Below are positions 1 through 10,000 of a stretch of 64,000 bases of DNA, one piece after another (the stretch's first letter is position 1; the number at the start of each line of letters is the position of its first letter). The translations under genes were made by a program, and so were the position numbers. A model generated the notes under the pieces. It was not told the origin of the DNA, searched no databases, and saw only the letters and a program-made list of their open reading frames with translations. The stretch is from the NCBI RefSeq assembly GCF_963678635.1, contig NC_087066.1:34415301-34479300 (forward strand), read 5' to 3'. This DNA comes from Symsagittifera roscoffensis. Taxonomy: Eukaryota; Xenacoelomorpha; Acoela; Convolutidae.

Positions 1-336
1 ATTCCATTTCTATTTTTTCTCCAACTGCCTCTGGTTCGGTTATTGTAATGCTGTAAACTATATTCTTTTCATCGGTTACTACAGCTGAATTGTCATAGAT
101 ATTTGCTCGACACAATGCAATCAGGGTCCCCGGGAGCAAGTTCTCCTCAATTGATGCTGTATAATTTTCATGGGAGAATCGAATGGAGAACGTGTTTTTA
201 GAAACAATATATACACTAAATATAGTGGAAAATGATAGTTGAGGAATTCCGCTGTCGCTTACTTTCACTTCTATTTCGATATTCTTTGTGTTTAGAGCGA
301 TTGTCTCCAAATCCACTAGTAATTGAAGCTCAGTTC
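1..336 (-). CDS. Cadherin exon (leftmost, partial)
   Basis: This is the most downstream exon of the giant cadherin seen here, and it continues past the left edge. The acceptor is a T-rich tract ending TTTTTTGTAG, and the exon opens with two bases that complete a Gly codon with the last G of the 999-1124 exon. The peptide carries the end of one EC repeat (VKVSDSGIP) and the start of another (YTASIEENLLPG). The linker between them lacks a clear DxNDN motif. Phase and EC pattern make this a confident exon; its 3' border is outside the window. Confidence 0.85.
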
Positions 337-998
337 CTACAAAAAAGTGACAGTATAACAAGGAGGGCAAATTGCTGTGCACGTAGCATTGAATGTTCCG
401 ACCCCAATGACTCGAGAAAAAAAAAGAGTCGAGGCGGTAAAAAGTCGGAAAAAAATGAACATAGGCAACAGACAGATAGTCAACTGACTTATTTTTTGAA
501 AAAATCTCTTAACTTTTGAATTTTGAAAGTATCTCAACTTTCGAAAAATATATATGCCCGTAGAGCTTTTTGAATTTCTACAGCAACTTATGATCGACCC
601 TTTATTGATTGAATTACCCCAATTAGAGAAAACGGGACCAACAGGTAAGTTTTCTTTATTCCGCTGAGAAATCTGACATTAAATTCCAATTTCGAAATTT
701 TATACAGAGGCGAGTACACTAACATTGCACTAACAATTCATTATATTAAAGCACTAACACTAGCCACAAATAAAGCAGAGGACAGATGCTTTGAAATTTC
801 CAATGCTACAAAGAGAGATTATATGAAAGTGAACACTTTTAACGAACTCTTTCATTTGCGAGTTAGGTTAGAAAAAAAGAAGGTTGGTACTAATACACTA
901 CGCTTCTCGCTAATTAAAATAAAAAACGTTAACGGGGAAATTTCTATCGTTCGGAATTGAGTACAAAAATTGTTTCTCGTACAAAAATTGTTTCTCAC
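337..998. other. Intron with repeat debris
   Basis: This 662-bp intron lies between two cadherin exons. Positions about 500-715 are a diverged copy of the dispersed repeat found again at 18.8, 23.2, 51.0 and 58.9-61.7 kb, recognised by CCAATTAGAGAAAACGGGAC and the following TTTATTCCGCTG. I see no gene in the remainder. Confidence 0.6.
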
Positions 999-1124
999 CT
1001 TCAATTGTGAAGATGTCTAATTGGGCATTCTCAATGTAAAAGACTAGCTCTCCGTTCGGGCCAAAGTCTTCATCCTCGGCTCGTAGTTCTGTTATGACAT
1101 ATCCTCTTTCAGCATTTTCAGGAA
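999..1124 (-). CDS. Cadherin exon
   Basis: A 126-nt exon bounded by an acceptor ending CTGCTTAG and a donor GAAG|GTGAGA. It begins with two bases that join a G from the 6211-6400 exon to make Val, giving the typical EC start VPENAERGYVITEL, followed by the calcium-binding type stretch AEDEDFGPNG. It ends in phase 1, as the next exon requires. Confidence 0.88.
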
Positions 1125-2010
1125 CTAAGCAGCAAAAAACCATGTCACATATTCACAAATTTTCGAACTGCAACATCAACATTTTTTCTCGAGAAATGGG
1201 AAATGAGTTAGATTAATTTACAGAATGTACACCCAATTTTAAAACAGTTCAACCGAATTAGAAATAATTGTAAATAGAGCTTCTGCTCATCAGGGAGAAT
1301 TAAATTGAACATCACCAACGAGCACATCAGAACTTCTAGTTGAGCAAACACTACCCATAAATTTTACAAAAAAAATGGCAAACATAGGCTCTTAGATCAA
1401 ATTTCTGATCTTTGATTTTTAATATTACTAATTCTGCAAAACGTGTACCTCAGGTCTTTTGCTCTAGTTTTTACGCGTTGACAAGAAGACGAAGCTGAGC
1501 TTCGCGCCACTAGCGATTCAAAAATGAATGACTATGAATGAAATCAAATTTTAAAAAAATGCTCTTCAAAAAAAAAAAAATGCAAAAGCCCCAAATATCG
1601 GGAACAAAGTTAGTTACCAGTACAATTGAAACCTCTACAAAGGATGCTAAAAACAACTCCTTTCTTTTAGAGCTAAGTCATCAAAATAAGCAGAAACAAA
1701 AATCTAAAATAGGCGAAAGTTTTCAATTTGCGAAGAAATATGTCCCAACTGTAATCGAACTCCTGGGCCCTGTTGTCTCAACCATGGGTGTTACAGCAAC
1801 TTCGTCACAGAGGCAACGCAGAGCTTCGCACCACTTGCGATGGAAAAAAAGAACGTCTGGAAAAAAGTTTAAAAACAGATTGGAAAAATCTTGGGAAACA
1901 ATTTTAAAAAAAAACGAGCAACAAAATGAAATTGACTCCAACTGACATTTTAAACTGGCCAGAATTCTGATTTCGTTTTCAGCTAAGATAATATACCCTA
2001 CCGTTTTATA
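1125..2010. other. Intron sequence before the MULE
   Basis: This stretch has no convincing exon. It contains two copies of a short palindromic repeat module (about 1485-1525 and 1800-1840, core GAAGCT/AGCTTC) and a weak tRNA-like B box on the minus strand near 1750 (AGTTCGATTAC). A plus-strand open stretch at 1538-1945 is Lys-rich and spans these repeats, so I do not call it a gene. Confidence 0.5.
1999..2010. repeat. Target-site duplication, left copy (2001-2010)
   Basis: The 10-mer CCGTTTTATA at 2001-2010 recurs at 3770-3779, exactly outside the two terminal inverted repeats of the MULE. A duplication of 8-11 bp is the hallmark of Mutator-superfamily insertion. Confidence 0.75.
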
Positions 2011-3769
2011 GGAGTGCAGCCAGTATTTAGACAGCCGCGTATTCATACTAGTCAGTATTTAGACAAAGTAAATACTCAATTCTGATTGGTCGAAACGAAT
2101 CAAAATCTGAACACCAAAATAAACAAGAAATTGAAGACTAACGAATTAATATCTCAATTGGCCGAAAGTTGGCAATAAATTATCGCAAAATAATGGAATT
2201 TTCTTTTGTGAAAGCCCCGTTCAGAGGGGAAAACTTACTTTTTGATGGTTACTTATATAAGAAAAGCCGAAAAAGAGAAAACATTCAATACTATAAATGC
2301 GTTATCGATAGTTGCCCGTCCCGATTAACTCTCGAAATTTCAAATAACAAAATTATTTATAAACCTGCAACTCACCCCCACTTGCCCCCAGAAGATCGCG
2401 TGTCGGAGCAAAAGTTTAAGGAAAAAATCATCGAAAAAATTGAAAAAAACCCAGTTGTCCCGCTGAAAACAATTTACGAAAATCAAGTGCAGGAAACAGA
2501 TGAGAATTATTTACCGCCAGCATTCAGCCAAGTACGAAAATCAATGAGCCGAACCCGCGGAAAAAAATTGCCCCCCATACCCAGAAGTTTTGAGGAAATA
2601 AATATCAACGACCAATGGACGAAAACCTCTAACAACAAGGATTTTCTACTGCACCAAGGCGATGATATGCTAATTTTTGCATCAATTCAAGACTCGAATT
2701 TTTGGTAAGATCAAAAAATATTTTGGGTGATGGAACGTTCAAAACGGCCCCCCGACCGTTCTTGCAGATTTATACAATTTTTGGATCGAGTGAAAAGTGG
2801 AAAGTACCGGTCGTCTGGGCATTTCTCATGCGAAAGAGTGAAGAAACATACCAAAAATTTTTCGAGATTTTGACCCAAAAATGCCAATTTTTTTGTAATT
2901 GGCCGTTAATGCCCGAAATTTTTTTGACTGATTTCGAAACTGGGATCTTGCCGGCAATCAAAAAAGTGTTTTACGTCACGAGCCATCTCGGATGTTGGTT
3001 TCACTATACCCAGTGTATTTTCCGAAAGTTTCAAGAACTCGGATTTTCGAGAGAATATAAAAATGATCCGACCCTGCACATGATAGCTTGTAGACTATTC
3101 AACTTGCCTTTTTTACCGTTGATGAGCTGATTGTATGTTTCCAAAGTTATCAGTCCGAAATATCGGAAATTTTTTCTCGACACCAAAATCTTGAAAAATT
3201 TTTTCAGTACATTACTGAATTTTGGATAAGTGGTTACGTCCCCCTTGTTACGTTGAATGTTTTTGACAGGGATGTGACCCTTAGAACTACCAACAAATGC
3301 GAAAATTGGAATATGAGATGGAACAAAGAAGTTGGGGTCGTTCGGCCAAATTTTTGGAATTTGCTGAAAAAATTAGGTGCCCAAGAAATCGAGTCTCGCA
3401 TGCAATTATGAAGAATTTCGCGTGGCAAATCAGCCACAAAAAAACGACGAAAACATCAGTTATTGGACGAAAAAATATTTCGCCTGAAAAATTCTTATCT
3501 GGGGGGTCACTTGTCATCGAAAATGTATTGTGAGGGAGTTGCAGTCATTTGTCAAAACTTTTGAAAAACTATGAACTTTCTCAAACTATTAACTTTCTGT
3601 CGGCTTAAATTTTTTCCGCCTAAAATATCGTTTTAAGTTTTGTCCAATAATATTTCATTGTTCTTAAGTGATTTTTATTTTTGCTTTCTCTATTCTGATT
3701 GGTTAACTCAATTTTTGTCTAAATACTGACCAGTATGAATACGCGGCTGTCTAAATACTGACATGTCAC
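2011..3769 (+). mobile_element. Mutator-like (MULE) DNA transposon
   Basis: A 1,759-bp element with terminal inverted repeats. Positions 2021-2067 match the reverse complement of the right end (about 3714-3760) with one mismatch over some 47 bp. The outermost 10 bp are more diverged. Inside each terminal repeat the motif GTCAGTATTTAGAC occurs twice. It is flanked by the 10-bp duplication CCGTTTTATA and carries one transposase pseudogene. It sits in a cadherin intron, antisense to the gene. The near-perfect ends beside a broken transposase suggest a fairly young copy that could only have been moved by an enzyme supplied elsewhere. Confidence 0.85.
2193..3411 (+). pseudogene. MULE transposase with FLYWCH-type zinc finger, frameshifted
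   Basis: The first frame (ATG at 2193, stop at 2706) has a FLYWCH-like finger near its N-terminus, with YYKCVIDSC and a later H-x-H. It shifts frame near 2700 in a run of T residues. The second frame (about 2702-3130) holds the MULE DDE core: DGTFK (Asp at 2729), TDFETG (Asp at 2930), and GCWFHYTQ near 2990. A second shift in a T run near 3110 moves to a third frame that ends at 3409-3411 and includes a TTNKCENWN stretch like the end of MULE catalytic domains. With two frameshifts it cannot make a full protein. FLYWCH plus MULE is a known animal transposase architecture. Confidence 0.82.
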
Positions 3770-4214
3770 CCGTTTTATATTATTTTGCAACAATCAGCAC
3801 TAATGTGAAGTAAACAACACACATCACCTGAAAAAAAACTTGACTTATAAACTTAAAAAAGCATTACAAAATAATGGAAAATCTAATAATAATTCTTCTT
3901 GCTTCCAGAAAAATTGCTCAAAAACTCCAATCAAACAAAGATGTATTTACACGAAAGAACAAACAAAGGATTTTGAAGTTCTGAAGCCGAAAACAAACGC
4001 CGATTTTAATTCCTAAAAAGAAACTTGTCAGAGAAAAACAAGTTTAAAGAAAGAAAAAGTTGAACAAAACCTCAACCCAAAGAACCTTAATCAACTAAAA
4101 CTGCTTACAAAAAGGTATCATGGAACCATTTCGAAAAATGAATGAGTCCGGAAACGTTTCAATAATATCTGGAAGTGAAATAAAATTATGTGGAACGTTT
4201 TTTTTTTAAATTGA

Positions 4215-4430
4215 CAACAAAAAAATGAGTACAGAGACGAAGCTAGGCTTCGCAAGCATATGCAAGAACACGACCCAAAAGCAGCTCTATCAAGTTGAAA
4301 GAAAAAGTAGAAAAAAGCCTCGAATCAGCAAAAACTCGGCTACGAGTAGGATTCGAATCTGCGACCTGCAATTAAGAGATTTTTAGTCTCACGCACTGCC
4401 CCCTCAGCCACTCAAGCTTCACAACCCACA
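4215..4430 (-). repeat. tRNA(Leu)-like SINE
   Basis: Read on the minus strand, 4415-4327 resembles a class II tRNA. It has an A-box-like TGGCTGAGGGG, an anticodon arm GAGA-CTAAAAA-TCTC, a variable arm, and a B box GATTCGAATCC. The T stem (GCAGA/CCTAC) has two mispairs and the acceptor stem is mostly lost, so it is tRNA-derived rather than a working tRNA. Downstream on the same strand come an unrelated body and a palindromic module (GCGAAGCCTAGCTTCG), then a T run at about 4200. That layout fits a pol III-transcribed SINE. Confidence 0.6.
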
Positions 4431-5639
4431 AATACTAGTCATGAAGGAAGCCCCTACATATGCTAATGAATTGCCAATGCCATTAAGCAAAAAAGGCACC
4501 AAATACAAGTCGACTCAATTTTGCAAGTAATAATTTGGAATAGAACAAACTGAAGGCATCCACACTAACTTTGCATGTAACAAATCGCAAATCATACAGT
4601 CACATTGTGTATAATTTATGCATTTCAAAAAAAGTGCGAGATATATTTCTGAAATCGTGTTTTCATTATTGTTATGTTGTTTGAAACAAATCACTTTTTT
4701 CGGTTCGTTTGATGAATTAAAAATGCAACAACTGTGTTAACTTATAACTATTCGAAGGTCAAAGCACATGCTATGAAAAAGCTAAAAAGTTGCCCCAAAA
4801 TTGGCTCCAATATTTGCGACTTAGGTTAAAAAAAAACAAAGGAAGGTTCGCACTTATACACTCGCTTCCCAAGTGTAAAAACTGAAATGGTATTTTGTTA
4901 CAATTTCACATTAAATTATTTTCAACTACAAGAATACAAAAAGTTAATCAGGAGCAGTAGCTACAGCAACTCAAGTTAACACAGTAAAGCAACAAATGCG
5001 TTTAATTCTGATTTGGTAGGACATCAATCTTCTTGTATCAAATGAAATGGCTACCTTGAAAAATAGGTCAGTTAACAAAAATGGTGAAAAAAAAACAGGA
5101 CAAAAAAATGAGGCAAATATTGTTGAAAACTTTGACTATTTCTCCAAAAAAATATTAAGGACTTTTTTTTAGTTTAATTTTTCACTTTTGAAAGAGTATA
5201 GAAAGTTTACTTAAACTTTTCCAAAATTTCATATACGAAATCAATCACTATCTAATAGTACCAAAGAAAGTTAATCGAAAAAAAAAACAAAGCCGACGGA
5301 ATTAAAGCGGACCTCTTCCTGCGTCGAAATTCTACCGAAAACTTTCGGCTCCGAAAAAAATATTCTCAAAAAACCTCTTAACAGGAACACAGAGCCCATT
5401 CTTGATATGCAACCAACTACTACACACTAAACTAACCATGGTGCTAGTGAAACAGTTACCATTTCATTTCGTCCATTCTGTGAACTAAGTTGTTTACGGG
5501 AAAAAGTCTTGTAACCGATTGCAATAACTTTGCTTATCGCAACAGTAAAAAAAAAGCTGAAACTTGAAAACAAAAATGGGCTACGGGAGTCAAGCCAAAA
5601 AAAAAGCAAACGGATAATAGCCTGAAAAAGCGCAAAAAA

Positions 5640-5740
5640 ATCAACTTTGCCAGAACCAAAAACAGGTCTCGGTCGGAGTCGAACCACAAGTCTTACCTCT
5701 ATGACACACATACCAGATGGTTGACTCAATTTGATGTTAT
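5640..5740 (-). repeat. tRNA-like SINE head
   Basis: The minus strand shows a B box GGTTCGACTCC preceded by a weak tRNA-like arm arrangement. The anticodon and acceptor arms are too degenerate for a gene. It has the same orientation as the neighbouring fragments. Confidence 0.4.
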
Positions 5741-6210
5741 AATCAGAAACACTGCATTCGAAATAAAACTTTAAATGAAAAAAAAGTCGAACAAAATCGT
5801 TGAAAAATTTTTTGTTCTCAAACTGGAAGTTTTAGCGAGTATTAAAAAGCGAGTTAAAAACGTGTATAAAAAAGCCTTTCATAAGGTAACTTACTTTCTA
5901 TGAATTGAATTCAATCATCATTTGAATAAAAGTTTCAGGAAAAAAACACTAGGCAAATATGCCGACAAAAATTGTGCCGAAAGCCAACAAAAAAAAAACA
6001 GTTTTTACATCTGAAATTTGTTAACCATATATCCAAAAACGCATGGCACAATAACTCGAGGTGTTAAACGTGCAAGGTGTTGAAAACAGAGCTATTGAAA
6101 TGGAGATCACCCTGTGAGCACAGTTATCTACGTGAAAAAAGCCTAGTACCCGATTAAAAGACCTTTGCTAATCACAAGGGTAACAAATACACTCATCTTA
6201 ATTTGTTTAC

Positions 6211-6400
6211 CTTTAAAGACGTTACTTTGATGAATGAACTGTGGCACATGGCTGTTCTCTTGCTTGACACATACATCTAAAATTTTCACTTCGTATTCAT
6301 AAGGGTACAACAGTTCTTGAGTAGCCACAGCTATTGCAGAGCAATCCAAACCCGACTGGACAGACTGCACAGTTGATCGAAAGATTGTGTCATCGTTTAT
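6211..6400 (-). CDS. Cadherin exon (short, isolated)
   Basis: A 190-nt exon lying alone between a 13.1-kb and a 5.1-kb intron. The acceptor is GATTTTAG and the donor AAAG|GTAAAC. It starts in phase 0, directly after the 19522-19655 exon, and ends in phase 1, as the 999-1124 exon demands. Across the downstream junction the reading becomes NVFKVPENAERG, a normal EC start. The peptide includes YPYEYEVKILDV and then QENSHVPQF where a DxNDNxPxF linker would normally stand, so its calcium-ligand motif is degenerate. It is small enough to be missed by similarity search, but phase logic requires it. Confidence 0.85.
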
Positions 6401-6439
6401 CTAAAATCAAACGTTTAACCAATAAAAAAACCACTAACT

Positions 6440-7010
6440 GGAAGAATACACAGAGGCAAAGCTGCAGTTTGCAAACACAAGCGATGAAACGGCAAAAGAT
6501 ATCTCTAAAAGGTGAAAAATGAAATAAGGAAAAAAAGGTGAAAATAAGAAAAAAAATTTCGACGTGTGTCGGAATCCAACCACCGAATTGGAGATTGAAA
6601 TCGTCCTATCTGAGCAAAAGTAAATTTAACAATCGTCAAATACTGGCAATCAATTTAACGGATACAAAACACCGGCAAAAAGAAGCTCCAAGAAGGGAAA
6701 AACAAACTAAGAAAAAAGTAAAATAAGCCGTGAATAATGAAACTTTTGCTATGTGCAGGAATCGAATCTCCAACATGTAGATAAGGATTATCACGTCCTC
6801 GCATCTGCACCAAAATTGCTTAAAAATTACTAACACTAGCTACCAATGAAGCAGCTACAGTTGCTATTAAATTGCCAAGCTATTCAGCGAAAGTGCCACC
6901 AAATGAAAAAACTATTTCACTCTTCCGGATTCAAACTTCCGACTTTCAGGTTAGGAGTATCACGTCCTCGCATCTACGTCATGAATGAATCAGCAACAGA
7001 TGCTAATTAA
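6440..7010 (-). repeat. Cluster of three tRNA-like SINE fragments
   Basis: Three tRNA-like heads on the minus strand lie at about 6550-6640 (B box GGTTGGATTCC), 6745-6840 (GATTCGATTCC, arm AGGA/TCCT) and 6925-7005 (GTTTGAATCC). The last two share GATGCGAGGACGTGATA, so they are one family. A palindromic-module copy sits at about 6446-6485. All point the same way. The cluster ends where the satellite array starts. Confidence 0.5.
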
Positions 7011-7018
7011 TTGGCAAT

Positions 7019-10000
7019 GATTGGAGATATTTCATAAGTATCACGTATTGTGCACTTTTATTTGCGACTTAGGTAAGAAAAAATTGTTTCGCATCATTAG
7101 ACAAAGCTTGGATTGTGCAATGACATGTACCGAAGAAGAACACTTAACAAGTAGAATAAGAGTCTCACTTCCTTGAATATATGCCATAGTCGTTTAACAG
7201 TACGGAAACGGTAGCCATCCATAAACCAGATAAAACAGATACTATTTAATTGACAATGCAATGATAGCGAAAGTGCCATCAGCGGCAGTGTTGGGTAGGA
7301 CCATGCTCACTCGCTTGCTTGTTCAATAAGTCCCTTATAAACCTCTATCTCTGGAAGCCATAGAAAATTACACACAATAAAAAATATAGCCACCGAGCGG
7401 TTGGAAAAGACTTAATGAACGCAATGAAACAAAAATAAAAGAAAAGAAACAAAATTTCTAGAATAAAATGAAACAGAATTTCTAGAATAAATTCGAATCG
7501 AAACTTTTTTTGATATTACTAACCCAATTTGAGAAAATTGGATCAATAGATATATTGTTTATTTCGCTGGGTTATTTAATATTAAACTCCACTTTCGAAA
7601 CCATAGTCCAAACTATACGAAACTAACTCCAAACTATAATCGATCTTTTTTTGACTTTTACAAATTCGGTATTCGTCGAAAATTAAAACACAAAAATAGA
7701 AAATTTAGCCTGAACAAATTTGAAAAATTTTCCGAGACAAAACGGGAAAAACTCATCACGAACTTTATAAAAGACCTTCATCAAGACCTTCATCTCGACT
7801 CTTAATCGTAGTATTCGAAACATTCTGCTCTATTGCATAGCAACTGGCTTTTATTCCTGTTTCACTAGATTCCGAGCTAAAGCTGGAGGTACCTGTTTGA
7901 TAATTTCGAATTATTTTCTCGATGCGGAACGAAATATGTTTTTTTAAAAACACGAGAATTGCGCTTCACCAAAAACCTTAGTTGTTTTTGTAATAAAATT
8001 AAACCGGAAAAACTTCAAGAATGTGGACTCATTCACAAACATAATTAAAAATAGGAAAAACTGTACGTCACAGCTTTTGCAGGAGAGCTCATCTCTACCC
8101 TTTCCTTTGGTTTGGCTGGTAGTTTTTGAGACAAGTCAAAAAATGACAAAAACGGTCAAAAAATCTCAATAAGTCCTCTTTGCGAGGGCGTGACTTTTTA
8201 GTTTAAAAAATGTGCGTAGCAATTTGAGCGAAGGAGCTTCTCACAACCCTTTCTTTCTTTCCATTGAACAGATGATTGGAAATATTTCATAATTTCCACG
8301 TATTGGGCACTTTTATTTGCGACTTAGGTAAGAAAAAATTGCTTCGCATCATTAGACAAAGCTTGGATTTTGCAATGACATGTACCAAAGACGAACACTT
8401 AACAAGTAGAATAAGAGTCTCACTTCCTTGAATATATGCCATAGTCGTTTAACAGTAGACAAACGGCAGCCATCCATAAATCAGATACAACAGATACTAT
8501 TTAATTGACAATGCAATGACAGCGAAAACGCCATCAGCTGCAATGATGGCTAGGACCATGCTCACTCGCTCGCTTGTGCAATAAGTCCTTTACATACCTC
8601 TATCTCTGGAAGCCATAGAAAATTACACACAAAATAAAATATAGCCACCGATCGGTTGGAAAAGACTTAACAAACGCAATGAAACAGAAATAAAAGAAAA
8701 GAAACAAAATTTCTAGATTAAAATGAAACAGAAGTTCTAGATTAAATTCGAATCGAAACTTTTTTTGATAATACTAACCCAATTTGAGAAAATTGGATCA
8801 ATAGATAAATTGTTTATTTCGCTGGGTTATTTAATATTAAACTCCACTTTCGAAACTATAGTCCAAACTATACGAAACTAACTCCAAACTATAGTCGATC
8901 TTTTTGTGACTTTTAATATTTCGGTATTCGTCGAAATTCAAAACACAAAGACAGAAAATTTAGCCTGAACAAATTTGAAAAATTTTCCGAGACATTACGG
9001 GAAAAAATCATCACGACCTTTATAAAAGACCTTCATCAAGACCTTCATCTCGACTCTTAATCATAGTATTCGAAACATTCTGTGTTATTGCATAGCAACT
9101 GGCTATTATTCTTGTTTCACTAGATTCCCAGCTTAAGCTGGATTTACCTGTTTGATAATTTCAGAAATATTTTTTCGATGCGGAACGATATGGGTTTTTT
9201 CAAAAACACGAGAATTGCGCTTCACCAAAAACCTTAGTTGTGTTTGTAATAAAATTAAGCAGGAAAGACTTTAAGAATGTGGATTCATTCACAAACATTA
9301 TTTAAAAGTAAGAAAAACTGTACGTCACAGCTTTTGCAGGAGAGCTTATCTCAACCCTTTCCTTTGGTTTGGCTGGTAGTTTTTGAGACATGTCAAAAAA
9401 TGACAAAAACGGTCAAAAAATCTCAATGTGTCCTCTTTGCGAGGGCGTGACTTTATAGTTTTAAAAAATGTGCGCGGCAATTCGAGCAAAGGAGCTTCTC
9501 ACAATCCTTTCCTTCTTTCCATTGAACACATGATTGGAAATATTTCAAAAGTGCCACGTATTGTGCACTTTTATTTGCGACTTAGGTAAGAAAAAATTGC
9601 TTCGCATCATTAGACAAAGCTTGGATTTTGCAATGACATGTACCGAAGACGAACACTTAACAAGTAGAATAAGAATCTCACTTCCTTGAATATATGCCAT
9701 AGTCGTTAAACAGTACGCAAACGGTAGCCATCCATAAATCAGATACAACAGATACTATTTAATTGACAATGCAATGACAGCGAAAGTGCCATCAGCTGCA
9801 GTGTTGGGTAGGACCATGCTCACTCGCTCGCTTGTGCAATAAGTCCTTTACATACCTCTATCTCTGGAAGCCATAGAAAATTACACACAATATAAAATAT
9901 AGCCACCGAGCGGTTGGAAAAGACTTAACGAACGCAATGAAACAGAAATAAAAAAGAAACAAAATTTCTAGAATAAAATGAAACAGAATTTCTAGAATAA

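Larger units (their letters stand above)
3770..6210. other. Intron rich in SINE-like fragments
   Basis: After the right target-site duplication (3770-3779) this part of the intron has no coding signal. It holds tRNA-like B boxes on the minus strand (listed separately) and two copies of a motif around CCCGATTGCAATA...CTTATCGCAAGGG (about 5500-5555 and 6130-6185). These recur at 62.75 and 63.1 kb. The open stretch on the minus strand at 5427-5729 crosses these repeats and is not a gene. Confidence 0.5.

Noticed and set aside
1210-1370. Possible extra cadherin exon on the minus strand (DVLVGDVQFNSP-like stretch)
   Set aside because: It runs into a stop straight away, and the exon at 6211-6400 already joins in phase to 999-1124.
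1538-1945. Lys-rich 135-aa plus-strand frame
   Set aside because: It crosses a palindromic repeat and a tRNA-like fragment, and it has no domain or splice context.
4327-4415. Functional tRNA-Leu gene
   Set aside because: The acceptor stem is largely unpaired and the T stem has two mispairs; the loop would give an AAA anticodon in a Leu-type body, so it is tRNA-derived only.
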